The position numbers were made by a program, and so were the translations under genes. Source: an uncultured Clostridia bacterium (GTDB lineage: Bacteria > Bacillota > Clostridia > TANB77 > CAG-508). Taken from it: a DNA stretch of 46,310 bases. Location: contig CALXUT010000037.1 of the NCBI GenBank assembly GCA_944391755.1, positions 1-46,310 of the forward strand, written 5' to 3'. Below are positions 24,560-33,128 of the stretch, piece by piece; position 1 is the first letter of the stretch; each line of letters starts with the position of its first letter. The notes beneath the pieces were generated by a model. That model was not told the origin of the DNA. It made no database searches and was given only the letters and a program-made list of their open reading frames with translations.

Positions 24560-25207
24560 TTACTTTAATTTTTCTATTTCTTCTTTTGTTAATCCTGTAA
24601 TTTCTTCTATTTGCACTATTAGCATGTTTTGTTTTAGGAGATTTTTGGCGATTTTCTTCTTTTCCTCTATCTTACCCTGTTCTAATCCACGACTTATTCC
24701 ATCTTTTAATCCCTTATCATATCCAGCATCTTCTATTGCTTTTTGGTCTAATATGTATTTTTCTCTTAATTCTGCTAAATATCTTTCTCTTTCATCTTGG
24801 CTTATTTCTTCTAGTACTTCTTTTGCTTTTCTTATTTCTTTATTATCTCCCATCTCTTCCACCTCTGGTTCTTTTATAAATTTTACCCATCTATTGAGTT
24901 CTTTATTTTTTGTTTTTTCTTTATATTTCTCATATTTTGGTAACTCAATTATATAAAATTCCATTACCTCTGTCAATATTACTTTTTGGTATTCTTCTTC
25001 TCTTATATTCCATTTTGTTTCATATTTTTTTATTTCTTTTAGACTATCTATTTCATAATCTGTTATTAATATCACAATTACTTTTTCTAAATTTTCATAG
25101 TCTTTTCCTGCTTTTAAATTCATACTGTATAATTTGCTCCAATAGTATAATATCCTTTTAAATACATAATCTATTTTGGGGTCTAATAATTTATCGATAT
25201 GCCACAC
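24560..25207 (-). CDS. Rpn/PD-(D/E)XK-transposase-family protein lacking its catalytic core
   Basis: 215 residues. The N-terminus LLDPKIDYVFKRI and the segment YYWSKLYS, followed by the long charged helix and the C-terminal pattern GYDKGLKDGISRGLEQGKIEEKKKIAKNLL ... EITGLTKEEIEKL in pieces, are typical of Rpn-family recombination-promoting nucleases (about 290 residues). Here KRI of the first motif runs straight into LYYWSKLYS near residue 18. The 60-80 residues that normally lie between them, with the Asp and ExQ catalytic residues, are gone. The deletion is in frame, so a protein may still be made but should be inactive as a nuclease. The start is uncertain: a GTG at 25207 directly follows GAGAG. 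No partner gene is visible. Confidence 0.75.
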   Translation of the reverse strand: MWHIDKLLDPKIDYVFKRILYYWSKLYSMNLKAGKDYENLEKVIVILITDYEIDSLKEIKKYETKWNIREEEYQKVILTEVMEFYIIELPKYEKYKEKTKNKELNRWVKFIKEPEVEEMGDNKEIRKAKEVLEEISQDERERYLAELREKYILDQKAIEDAGYDKGLKDGISRGLEQGKIEEKKKIAKNLLKQNMLIVQIEEITGLTKEEIEKLK

Positions 25208-25362
25208 CTCTCTTTTTATATTTTATTTTTATTCATAATGAAATCTTTAGGCCGAAATGCCTCGATTTTTTGATTAAAAAATTGTTTGAAATATAAATCA
25301 TTCTTATATTAACATAATTTATATATTTTTGCAAGCTTTTTATAAATAGTAAAAATAGGAAA

Positions 25363-25393
25363 TGGGAAAACTTAGAATTTTCTAATTTTCCCA
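25363..25393 (-). terminator. Terminator of the sipW operon
   Basis: TGGGAAAA (25363-25370) pairs with TTTTCCCA (25386-25393), continued inward by TTAGA/TCTAA after a one-base bulge. The minus-strand tail is T-rich. It lies just after the DUF5305 stop at 25400. The remaining 25208-25399 gap holds nothing I recognise. Confidence 0.7.
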
Positions 25394-25399
25394 CTCTCT

Positions 25400-26461
25400 T
25401 TATTTCTTTAATATATATCGATATGTTACCCCATGACTCATAACCGTAAACCAAGCTTCATCATCTCGTGATGATATCCAATATAATATTGGTTTAAATA
25501 ATTCTTCTGAAACTTTTATAATTTCTCCAAAATCTCTAACATCTATCACATTGGTTGTATCTACTTCTAAATTACTACTTACTTGTACAATCTTATCTTG
25601 GCATAAACGCAAAATTCTATTTAATTCCAATCTAAATTCATTTCTCGTCTTATTCATTGGAACCGTTTTTACGAATATGTATTTAAATATACATATAGAT
25701 ACTACCAACATTATTATACCAACAACTTTTGCAAATATACTTGATTCTGATGTTTGTTCTATTTCTTGTGATATATATTGTGTATCAGATTTGTTATTTT
25801 CGCCTTTAATTGTTGTTGTTTTCTTTCCAAGATCTATGGATACTGTTGAAATATGATGATTGTCTACCTGTTGTCCATTAATTTGTGTATTTGTTTGTAC
25901 ATCAAGTACCAGATTGTATGTTGCATCAATACTAATGGCGATTTCTTGTTCAAAATCTTTAACTAATTGATTTTGGTCTTTTAAATTTAATACTAAGTTT
26001 TCTGTTATATTAAATTTTTCATCTATTACTGTATTTTCTGTTGGCTCTTTTAAAACTTGTTCTTTTGTCCAAATTTTTTGTTCTTCTCCATCTTTTGTAT
26101 AAACTCCGTTTAATACTGCTTTTATACTATATGTATATTTTATTGTGGATTTTTTATCTGCCTGATAATGATAATTTAAATTGATATCTATATTATCCAT
26201 TAAATCTGTAATATAAGCAGATTCGCTCATATCTAATGTTGTTTCATCTATGTATTTATTTTCTGTTAAATTTACTTTGTAATCATAATTAAAATTATTT
26301 GTGTAAGAATATATTTCCTCTTTCGTTTTATCTGTTTTTCCACCAAAAAAGTTTCCAAATACAATAGCAGTAGAAATAGCAAATAAAATACTTGCTAAAG
26401 CTATATAAAAATATCTAGTTGATTTACGCATTTTTATTTTGCTTTTCTTAACTGCTCTCAT
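25400..26461 (-). CDS. DUF5305-like membrane protein of the SipW locus
   Basis: 353 residues. Transmembrane helix about 17-36, a large extracytoplasmic beta-rich domain (about 45-245), a second helix (about 248-268), then a cytoplasmic tail of about 85 residues. This layout and its position directly after a SipW-type signal peptidase match DUF5305 proteins, which recur beside such peptidases in Clostridia and have no proven function. It may help to fold, assemble or anchor the SipW substrate. It starts 21 nt after the sipW stop with a strong AAGGAGG, and the operon ends at the hairpin just downstream. Confidence 0.75.
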   Translation of the reverse strand: MRAVKKSKIKMRKSTRYFYIALASILFAISTAIVFGNFFGGKTDKTKEEIYSYTNNFNYDYKVNLTENKYIDETTLDMSESAYITDLMDNIDINLNYHYQADKKSTIKYTYSIKAVLNGVYTKDGEEQKIWTKEQVLKEPTENTVIDEKFNITENLVLNLKDQNQLVKDFEQEIAISIDATYNLVLDVQTNTQINGQQVDNHHISTVSIDLGKKTTTIKGENNKSDTQYISQEIEQTSESSIFAKVVGIIMLVVSICIFKYIFVKTVPMNKTRNEFRLELNRILRLCQDKIVQVSSNLEVDTTNVIDVRDFGEIIKVSEELFKPILYWISSRDDEAWFTVMSHGVTYRYILKK

Positions 26462-26482
26462 TTTATCCTCCTTCTTTAGTTT

Positions 26483-27661
26483 CTAATTTCCTGTACGAAC
26501 TTCTAATTGTTGCTGAACACTTAAATTATGTATCCATACTGCTGGATAACCCAAATATCTTATTTTAAATATTACCTTTCCAATGATTTGCTTTTCTGTT
26601 ACAGGTTCACTATCTTCCGAGTCATTACTATCTCCTTTGGTTATAAAAGTAAAATCACCATTTTTTTGTGTTTTACTTACAACTCTATGGATAACTGTAT
26701 ATCCTTCCATTTGATATTCTATAATATCTCCTTCTTCAATATCATTTGCATTACATTTTTGTATAATCGCAACATCTCCTATATGTAATTCCTCTTGCAT
26801 ACTTCCTGTCGCAATTGCTACTGGCTTTATTGGAAATATTCCTATTGCAAACCATATTGCTAATATGATACCAATTGCTAGTGGTATAATATTTCGTGGA
26901 TCTGAATTAATTAATTTTTCTTTTGTTCTAAATATATCTTTTTTATTCTTTTCATGTCTAATATATAAGAATAATATTAATGGTATAACACTATCAATTA
27001 TAGAAACCATTATCCATGGTGCATTTGGTAATATTGGTGATAACCATAAATATAATTTTGTTCCAAGTTCATAACACATTGCAGGTAAATAATTAGAGTT
27101 TATTGCTGTGTATGAATATAAAATGTTTTTCATTATCAATGGTAACAAGGTTTGTGCAAATGTTTCCATGATAAATAGTCCTGTCATTTGTGTTGTGAAA
27201 AACTGTCTGATTCCTAGATCAATGATAATATATACTGTTGATAGGAATGCAGCTATTTTTATTTTATCTTTTTCATAAACATTATTGATTAATTTATATC
27301 TTATATATTCTTTTGCAATAATAACAGTTGCAAATGACCATAAGTTTGTTATTATCCCTAATAGTGTTCTAGAATATGGATTTTTTCCAAATGTAATAAA
27401 TAACCCTGATATTAAATAAGTAATGATATATGCTAAAACCGCTATCAAGGAATAGGAAATAATATCTTTTTTTAACTTTTTTATTTCAAATGACTTACCT
27501 AAAGTAAGTTTTAAAATAAGTGCTATTCCTATCCATATAATAGGATTTAATAAATAGGTATATATCCTATTTATTTTCGTCGAAAATATAAATTCTGCTA
27601 GTAAACCATATATAAATATGAAAATAATGATAATAATTGTTGCTTTTTTATTTTTTTGCAT
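26483..27661 (-). CDS. sipW: SipW-type signal peptidase I with large N-terminal membrane domain
   Basis: 392 residues, about twice the usual SipW length. The C-terminal 110 residues are the S26B peptidase: the serine motif ATGSMQ (about residue 284), GDVAIIQ, YTVIHRVV with the catalytic His of the Ser-His (ER-type) dyad, and TKGDSN. The N-terminal 270 residues form about eight hydrophobic helices that I do not recognise as a known family. The enzyme should cleave the SipW-class signal peptide of the tasA-like product encoded just upstream, and perhaps of the similar protein at 42157. It lies between the tasA-like gene and DUF5305 in one operon. A hairpin ahead of it probably lowers its expression relative to the substrate. 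The RBS is weak (AAAGGT). Confidence 0.85.
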   Translation of the reverse strand: MQKNKKATIIIIIFIFIYGLLAEFIFSTKINRIYTYLLNPIIWIGIALILKLTLGKSFEIKKLKKDIISYSLIAVLAYIITYLISGLFITFGKNPYSRTLLGIITNLWSFATVIIAKEYIRYKLINNVYEKDKIKIAAFLSTVYIIIDLGIRQFFTTQMTGLFIMETFAQTLLPLIMKNILYSYTAINSNYLPAMCYELGTKLYLWLSPILPNAPWIMVSIIDSVIPLILFLYIRHEKNKKDIFRTKEKLINSDPRNIIPLAIGIILAIWFAIGIFPIKPVAIATGSMQEELHIGDVAIIQKCNANDIEEGDIIEYQMEGYTVIHRVVSKTQKNGDFTFITKGDSNDSEDSEPVTEKQIIGKVIFKIRYLGYPAVWIHNLSVQQQLEVRTGN

Positions 27662-27700
27662 CGTTTTTTACCTTTTTCAATAAATTAGGAAAAATTGGGT

Positions 27701-27730
27701 AAAAGGCAATATGGTTATCTATTGCCTTTT
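27701..27730 (-). terminator. Intra-operon terminator between tasA-like gene and sipW
   Basis: AAAAGGCAATA (27701-27711) pairs with TATTGCCTTTT (27720-27730). On the minus strand the tail is TTTT then a mixed T-rich stretch, so it is likely leaky. This fits high expression of the structural protein and lower expression of its peptidase. Confidence 0.65.
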
Positions 27731-27734
27731 GAAA

Positions 27735-28328
27735 TTAATTTTTATCTGTGTATCCTGTTGATTCTGTATATGAACCGTTTACACCTTTTTGTTCATATTC
27801 AAATGTAATTGTGAAATCAGCTGATACTCCATCAGCTCCTAATGAATCTGTTTCAGTTGAATCCCATTCTACTGAGAATGTAAATGTTTTTGTTGCTCCA
27901 GCTGCAAGTTCATCTCCGTCTGCTATTGTTGGAACTTTTACTAATATTGGTCCGTTTTTATATGTATTTGTTGTGCTTTCTGAGAATCCAGTACCAGTAA
28001 CTGTAAAATCTTTTATAACAGCATCTACATTTCCTGCATTTGTAATATCTACAGTGATATTAGCGCCATCTCCTGGTGTTGCTAAATTTACTGTAACATC
28101 CATAGATTTTCCATCTCCTGCAACTTCTGCTGTATTAGCTGTCGTTCCGTCTACAATTGAATCTGTAATTGTTTCACTATCAGCAACAAATTTGATGTCC
28201 CAGTTTCCTGATGCATTTGCTGTACCACTAATTGGTAATGTTTGGCTAAATGCTGCATAACCAACAGCTAGCGCTAGTAATAGTACAATTAATACTATTG
28301 CCACAAAATTCTTTTTTGATTTTTTCAT
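27735..28328 (-). CDS. TasA/CalY-like secreted protein with SipW-class signal peptide
   Basis: 197 residues. The N-terminus is a SipW-dependent signal domain: a basic start, a long hydrophobic helix ending VGYAAFSQTL, then PISGTANA. The mature part is a single Ser/Thr/Gly-rich beta domain like the TasA/camelysin fold, acidic, without catalytic motifs. TasA-family proteins form extracellular fibres of the biofilm matrix in bacilli, so a matrix-fibre role is a reasonable inference for this homologue. AGGAGGG supports the start. The promoter is at 28363-28391, with a phased TTACAT array upstream. It is the first gene of the operon with sipW and DUF5305. Confidence 0.85.
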   Translation of the reverse strand: MKKSKKNFVAIVLIVLLLALAVGYAAFSQTLPISGTANASGNWDIKFVADSETITDSIVDGTTANTAEVAGDGKSMDVTVNLATPGDGANITVDITNAGNVDAVIKDFTVTGTGFSESTTNTYKNGPILVKVPTIADGDELAAGATKTFTFSVEWDSTETDSLGADGVSADFTITFEYEQKGVNGSYTESTGYTDKN

Positions 28329-28362
28329 ATGAATATCCCTCCTAATTTATTTTACCCATACA

Positions 28363-28391
28363 ATTTTATCATTTTCTTCCATTATTTACAA
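28363..28391 (-). promoter_or_regulatory. Sigma-A promoter of the tasA-like operon
   Basis: On the minus strand TTGTAA (28391-28386), a 17-nt spacer and TAAAAT (28368-28363). It sits 22 bp from the first site of the array at 28414. Confidence 0.6.
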
Positions 28392-28413
28392 TAAAACTTA
28401 TATGATATTTATA

Positions 28414-28471
28414 TTACATTTTTTTTACATTTTTATGACATATTGTAACAAGATTTTAATTTTTTTGTAAT
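28414..28471. promoter_or_regulatory. Operator-like array upstream of the tasA-like operon
   Basis: TTACAT at 28414 and 28425 and a variant TGACAT at 28436 are 11 bp apart. The inverted sites TGTAAC (28444) and TGTAAT (28466) are 22 bp apart. This closely repeats the array at 13074-13139, including the distance to the -35 (22 versus 21 bp). The region is shared with the divergent plus-strand gene at 28536, whose possible -35 (28465-28470) overlaps the last site, so one regulator could control both directions. Confidence 0.5.
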
Positions 28472-28494
28472 AGAATTATGTCTATTTTTATGAT
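28465..28494 (+). promoter_or_regulatory. Possible promoter of the divergent coiled-coil gene
   Basis: TTGTAA (28465-28470), 18-nt spacer, TATGAT (28489-28494), about 40 nt before the ATG at 28536. Confidence 0.35.
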
Positions 28495-28535
28495 ATTATA
28501 TTTTTGAAATATTATAGTTTTAAGGAGATTTACAA

Positions 28536-29531
28536 ATGTTAAAAGATTTGGTTACAAATACGAATTATTTGAATAGCTTATTTACAGAAAAAGATTTTAA
28601 TTTTATTAATAGTTTTGATAACGAAATATCTGAAATTAATGCTAAAATTTCTTACCAAGAAGCAATTAGAGATAAAATTGTACAATTTATAAGCTCTTTG
28701 GCAGAAGTTTTAAAATTAAATGATCCTGAAATTGATAATTATTCCTTATATAAAAAAAGTAATGAGGTAACAGAAATTTTTGAATTAATCAACAATAATA
28801 TACAATTACTTTCTGATTTAGGAAATCAATTAAATTCTCTTGATTCTGAAATTGTAACATTACTTTTAGAAGTTGAAAAAGCAAACCATACTGAAGACTA
28901 TTATGATGCAAATGTTCAGAGAATAAAAGCAAAAATAGATGATTATACATTTTTCTTAAGAGAAACCAATCAAAAATTATCAGCCAATAACATAAAAATT
29001 GATAATTTTCTAGCTGACCCTGATACTCAAAAATACTTAGAAGGTTTTCATATACATATTAACAATCTATCTTCCAATTCTAAGATAGATTCAATACCTA
29101 GAGTTACGAAATACCAAGTAAATGAAAAAGATAATAATACTTTAATTATTTCAGAAAAAGATAATAAAGTATTTTTACCTTATAGAGTAGAAGAAGTAAA
29201 TGCTTATTTAGAGCAATTTCCTGACCAATATTCTTCTTTTGAAAGTGTTATTGCTAAAGAATTTATTTTGCCTTTAAATTATTATATGTCACATCCTGTT
29301 CTTTCTAGATTTAGAGAAGCTTATTCTTTGTGTAGAGATAGAGAAGCAAAACCTATTTTTGAAAGTTTAAAATATGGTATGGATATGATGTTTAATAGAA
29401 GATTAAATCCAGCAATTATTGCTGCTTGTAAAACACAAGATCAATTATCTCATTATTTAAATTGTTTAGAAAAAAATGATTTGAAGAATTTTACTGATTT
29501 TGAAATTAAATTTGAAATGAATCCGTTTTAA
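28536..29531 (+). CDS. Soluble coiled-coil protein, unknown (331 residues)
   Basis: A cytoplasmic protein with no signal peptide or membrane segment. Residues about 25-175 are predicted coiled coil from heptad-like Leu/Ile spacing. A short beta-like stretch around 190-215 is followed by a helical C-terminal domain with a conserved-looking SRFREAYSLCRDRE region. No family is recognised. An AAGGAG ribosome binding site 7 nt before ATG makes the start firm. It is divergent from the tasA-like operon and shares the intergenic array with it, so co-regulation is plausible. A terminator follows at 29538. Confidence 0.65.
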   Translation: MLKDLVTNTNYLNSLFTEKDFNFINSFDNEISEINAKISYQEAIRDKIVQFISSLAEVLKLNDPEIDNYSLYKKSNEVTEIFELINNNIQLLSDLGNQLNSLDSEIVTLLLEVEKANHTEDYYDANVQRIKAKIDDYTFFLRETNQKLSANNIKIDNFLADPDTQKYLEGFHIHINNLSSNSKIDSIPRVTKYQVNEKDNNTLIISEKDNKVFLPYRVEEVNAYLEQFPDQYSSFESVIAKEFILPLNYYMSHPVLSRFREAYSLCRDREAKPIFESLKYGMDMMFNRRLNPAIIAACKTQDQLSHYLNCLEKNDLKNFTDFEIKFEMNPF

Positions 29532-29537
29532 AATAGA

Positions 29538-29567
29538 AAAGAGCGACCTTTCAATAGGTTGCTCTTT
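29538..29567 (+). terminator. Terminator after the 331-residue coiled-coil gene
   Basis: AAAGAGCGACCT (29538-29549) pairs with AGGTTGCTCTTT (29556-29567) with one G-T pair, and T-rich sequence follows. It may also serve the convergent ddl gene. Confidence 0.75.
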
Positions 29568-29589
29568 GTTTGTACAGAATTGTAACAAT

Positions 29590-30594
29590 TTATTTTGTTT
29601 TCATTGCATTTTCTATTAATCTATCTAATAACTCAGAATAGGATACTCCTACACTTTCAAATAATTTAGGATACATACTAATTTGAGTAAACCCTGGCAT
29701 TGTATTAATTTCATTAATATACACTTTATTGGTTTCTTTCTCTACAAAAAAGTCTACCCTTGATAACCCTTTTCCATCTATTGCTTTAAATGCTTTTATA
29801 GCAAGATTTCTTATTTCTTCAATCTTTTCTTCTTCTATATTTGCAGGAATTACAGTCTTTGATTCTGGTTTATTATATTTTGCATCAAAAGTATAAAATT
29901 CTTCTGCTGATAATATTTCTCCAACAGTTGATGCCTGTATTTCGTCTCCATCTAAAACAGCACATTCTACTTCTCTTCCTATTATCTCCTGTTCTACTAA
30001 AATTTTTCTGTCATAATGTCCCGCATATTCTATTGCTTGTTTTAGTTCTTCCATATTTGTTGCTTTTTTTACTCCTACAGAAGATCCTGAATTAGATGGT
30101 TTTACAAACATAGGGAATTTTAATTTTTCTGTTATTCTTGGTATTTCTAATTCTTCTTCATCAAAATTTTCATTTACCAATAAATATGTGTCATGATTCT
30201 TTTTTATATATACATATGGTGTTTGTGGAATGTTTGCTTTTTCAAATATCATTTTTGTATATACTTTATCCATTCCTACACTAGATGCCAATACACCACA
30301 TCCTACATAAGGTATTTGTAACATTTCTAACATCCCTTGTATTGTTCCATCTTCTCCCCATAAACCATGTAATACTGGAAATACAACATCTAATTCTTTT
30401 AATGTCCATAATAAATTATAAACTTCCTCTCTTTTTCCATCTATCACTTCATACCATTTTCCATATGTATTGATAAATATTTCATGTATTTCATATTTTT
30501 CTTTATTTAAATTTTCTAATATAGATTTGGCAGACATTTCTGATACTTCATGTTCTGTTGAAAGTCCACCATGTATAATTCCTAATTTTATCAT
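29590..30594 (-). CDS. ddl: D-alanine--D-alanine ligase
   Basis: 334 residues, ATP-grasp fold. The N-terminal domain carries GGLSTEHEVS (8-17). The central ATP-binding part contains FVKPSNSGSSVGV, and the C-terminal part has SRVDFF and INEINTMPGFT, which carry the Mg-binding acids and the carboxylate/oxyanion residues. It joins two D-alanines for the peptidoglycan stem peptide in the cytoplasm. The omega-loop region reads FYTFDAKY, consistent with a D-Ala-D-Ala ligase rather than a vancomycin-type D-Ala-D-Lac enzyme, but I would not rest on that alone. It lies downstream of a small P-loop kinase gene and the class B PBP gene, on the same strand. Confidence 0.95.
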   Translation of the reverse strand: MIKLGIIHGGLSTEHEVSEMSAKSILENLNKEKYEIHEIFINTYGKWYEVIDGKREEVYNLLWTLKELDVVFPVLHGLWGEDGTIQGMLEMLQIPYVGCGVLASSVGMDKVYTKMIFEKANIPQTPYVYIKKNHDTYLLVNENFDEEELEIPRITEKLKFPMFVKPSNSGSSVGVKKATNMEELKQAIEYAGHYDRKILVEQEIIGREVECAVLDGDEIQASTVGEILSAEEFYTFDAKYNKPESKTVIPANIEEEKIEEIRNLAIKAFKAIDGKGLSRVDFFVEKETNKVYINEINTMPGFTQISMYPKLFESVGVSYSELLDRLIENAMKTK

Positions 30595-30641
30595 ATAATC
30601 ACCCTTTAATATATATTTGTTTTTGTTTAATTCTATTACTC

Positions 30642-31172
30642 TTATATTTCCATTTTCTCACTAAATTCTTTTTCATACCATTTATTTAATTGTGTTCTAT
30701 TTTTAAATACCATGATATTCTTTTCTTTGTTTCTATCTATAATCTCTTTTACGAATTTTCCTTTTGTCTTATTCCAATTAATGGTGAATTTTATAAATTC
30801 TAAGTCCATTTTTTCTTTACATCCTGGAATTTCCTCTCTTTCCCTTCCTCTGGTTTTTATGTATCTTGAAAGAATTCCTTTTACTTTTGCTATTGTAGAA
30901 TAATTCAAAAATATAATCAAATCTGCTTTTTGTACTCTTACTTCTAATGTTGATTTATATGTCCCATCAATTATCCATTTTGGTTCATTTACTTTTTCCA
31001 AAATGATTTTATCTCGTTCTTTTGGGTCGCGTTTTTTCCAATTTTCTAAATGGTGTATTCCATCTATATGATATACTGGTAAATTTAACTGTTTTCCTAA
31101 ATTTTTTGCTAATGTGCTTTTCCCCGTTCCTGGTCCACCTATAATTGCTATTTTATTACTATTTTCTAACAT
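30642..31172 (-). CDS. FlaR-like P-loop kinase (adenylate-kinase-like)
   Basis: 176 residues. The Walker A motif GGPGTGKST is at about 12-20, followed by an HIDGIHH segment, IIDGTYK about residue 70, LIIFLNYS about 86 and an Arg-rich lid around RGRERE. This matches the small adenylate-kinase-like proteins labelled DNA topology modulation protein FlaR. Their true substrate is unclear, and a nucleotide or small-molecule kinase is likeliest. AGGAG supports the start. It sits between ddl and the PBP gene; the 47-nt and 81-nt gaps make co-transcription possible but not certain. Confidence 0.8.
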   Translation of the reverse strand: MLENSNKIAIIGGPGTGKSTLAKNLGKQLNLPVYHIDGIHHLENWKKRDPKERDKIILEKVNEPKWIIDGTYKSTLEVRVQKADLIIFLNYSTIAKVKGILSRYIKTRGREREEIPGCKEKMDLEFIKFTINWNKTKGKFVKEIIDRNKEKNIMVFKNRTQLNKWYEKEFSEKMEI

Positions 31173-31253
31173 TTTAGTGGTCTCCTATTTTTGTTTATAT
31201 TTTTATTATATATATCATATTGTCTTGGTGTATTCAAGTATTTTATAAAAAAA

Positions 31254-33017
31254 CTATTCTATACTATCTAGATATGGCAATACTTCGCTTAAAATTTTTC
31301 CACCTACTGGTGCTGCCACACCACCTCCTTGGTGTCCTCCTTCTCCAGTAGGATTATATAATGTTATCAAAAGTACAATCCTAGGGTTATCTGTTTCTGC
31401 CACTCCACAAAATGAAGTAACATATTTATTGGTATTTACACCATCTTCTGATGTACCTGTTTTTCCACCAACTTGATATCCCACTACTTGTGCATTTTTT
31501 CCAGTACCTTCTGAGACAACACTATTCATCATACTTAATACTTTTTCTGCATTTTCTTTCGAAATAATTTGCTCTCCTGTTTCTATTGGCATTTCTGTAA
31601 TTTCTCCTGTCACACTATTTTGAATACTTTTTACAATTCTTGGTTTTATATAAGTTCCTCCATTTGCAATAGAAGATACTGCTGTTATCATTTGTAATGG
31701 TGTTATTTCAAATCTTTGCCCAAAACTTATTGTTGCTAATTCTACAGGTCCTGCTTTTTCTTCTTTGACAAAAATACTGTTCGCTTCCCCTGGTAATTTG
31801 ATTCCTGTTTTTGAAAATAATCCGAATTTTCGTAAATACTCATAATATTTCGTAACGCCAATCTTTTGTCCTAATCCAATAAATACTGGGTTACAAGAAT
31901 TCATCAATGCTTGCCTTAAGCTCTCTGAACCATGTGGTCTATAATATCTCCAGCATTTTATTCTTGTTCCTGCAACTTCAATTCCACCTGTACAACAAAA
32001 TTCTCCTTCATTATCTGTATCGGTTATCCCTTCTTGTAATGCTGCAGATGCTGTTATTAGTTTAAATACAGAACCTGGTTCATAAGTATCTGATATAGCT
32101 TTATTTCTCCACATTCCTTGTAATGCTTCTGTTCTGTCTTTTGAACTCATTCCCTCCCAATTTATTTTCAATTCTTCTGTAGTTGGCTCATATGGATTAT
32201 TTAAATCATAGCTTGGATAGTTTGCCATTGCTAAAATATCACCATTTCGTGGATCCATTGCAATAATACTTCCTCCATCTGTACACACATTATCAATACA
32301 AGCTTCTTCTAAATATTTTTCTACGATTGATTGAATTGTCATATCGATTGTTAATGTTAAATTATTTCCTGCTGTTGGAGCAACATAGTTTTCTCCTCCT
32401 AAACTTTCTCCTGTTGCATTTGTTTCTCTTTCAATTTTCCCATTAACACCTTTTAATTCTTCATCATATTTTGCTTCAATTCCATCAAGTCCTTGATTAT
32501 CACTTCCACAAAATCCTATTACTTGTGCAGCTAAATCACCATATGGATAATATCTTTTTGAATCTTCGTCTATATTAATTCCTGTTGTAATGCCTGTTTC
32601 TTCCATCCAATTCCTAAGTTCATCTGTTTTTTCTTTATCTACTTTTTTTACAATTGTTTCTATGGAACTTCTTTTTCGTATTTTTTTTATGACGGTTTCG
32701 TATTCTAGTTCAAATATATCACATAATGCTCTTGCTACTTTTTCTTTATTTTCTTCTGATATATTTGTTGGATTTACACTTACTGTTTCCACACTTGAAC
32801 TTGTTGCTAATATGTATTTTCCTGTGCTATCATAAATGGTTCCTCTTTTAGCTGTTATTGTCCTACTTTGAACTTGTTGGCTACTTGCCATATTCCTTAG
32901 TTCTGGTCCCCATATAATTTGAATATATCCTAGCCTGGTTGTTAATAACAAAATAATGATAATTACCACAAATAATAAATTTCTCAATTTCTTTTTGTTT
33001 GTTAATGAAATTGGCAT
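31254..33017 (-). CDS. Class B penicillin-binding protein (transpeptidase)
   Basis: 587 residues from the ATG at 33017. A short cytoplasmic tail and one transmembrane helix (about 12-32) lead to the PBP dimerisation domain (RGTIYDSTG near 58) and the transpeptidase domain with SVFK (Ser316, Lys319), SCN (374-376) and KTGT (518-521). It crosslinks peptidoglycan on the outside of the membrane. It lacks the C-terminal PASTA domains of SpoVD and most division PBPs, so it could be an FtsI/PBP2-like or SpoVD-like enzyme. RodA is encoded nearby, making an elongation or sporulation partnership plausible. The start is chosen because AGAGGTG precedes it; an ATG nine codons upstream has no ribosome binding site. 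Confidence 0.92.
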   Translation of the reverse strand: MPISLTNKKKLRNLLFVVIIIILLLTTRLGYIQIIWGPELRNMASSQQVQSRTITAKRGTIYDSTGKYILATSSSVETVSVNPTNISEENKEKVARALCDIFELEYETVIKKIRKRSSIETIVKKVDKEKTDELRNWMEETGITTGINIDEDSKRYYPYGDLAAQVIGFCGSDNQGLDGIEAKYDEELKGVNGKIERETNATGESLGGENYVAPTAGNNLTLTIDMTIQSIVEKYLEEACIDNVCTDGGSIIAMDPRNGDILAMANYPSYDLNNPYEPTTEELKINWEGMSSKDRTEALQGMWRNKAISDTYEPGSVFKLITASAALQEGITDTDNEGEFCCTGGIEVAGTRIKCWRYYRPHGSESLRQALMNSCNPVFIGLGQKIGVTKYYEYLRKFGLFSKTGIKLPGEANSIFVKEEKAGPVELATISFGQRFEITPLQMITAVSSIANGGTYIKPRIVKSIQNSVTGEITEMPIETGEQIISKENAEKVLSMMNSVVSEGTGKNAQVVGYQVGGKTGTSEDGVNTNKYVTSFCGVAETDNPRIVLLITLYNPTGEGGHQGGGVAAPVGGKILSEVLPYLDSIE

Positions 33018-33096
33018 AAAATCACCTCTATAGATTTTATGCATATAAACTGATTCAAGAACTTACAAAACATATCATTTTTAAATTATATCAAAA

Positions 33097-33126
33097 ATAC
33101 CACGTACTAATCTAAGTACGTGATAT
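33097..33126 (-). terminator. Terminator of the mazF transcript
   Basis: CACGTACT (33101-33108) pairs with AGTACGTG (33115-33122), extended by an A/T helix after one mismatch. The minus-strand tail is T-rich. It lies directly after the mazF stop at 33129. Confidence 0.7.
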
Positions 33127-33128
33127 TT

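Noticed and set aside
25233..25454. A 73-codon minus-strand frame overlapping the DUF5305 gene end
   Set aside because: It overlaps a confident gene and the terminator, has no ribosome binding site and a random composition.
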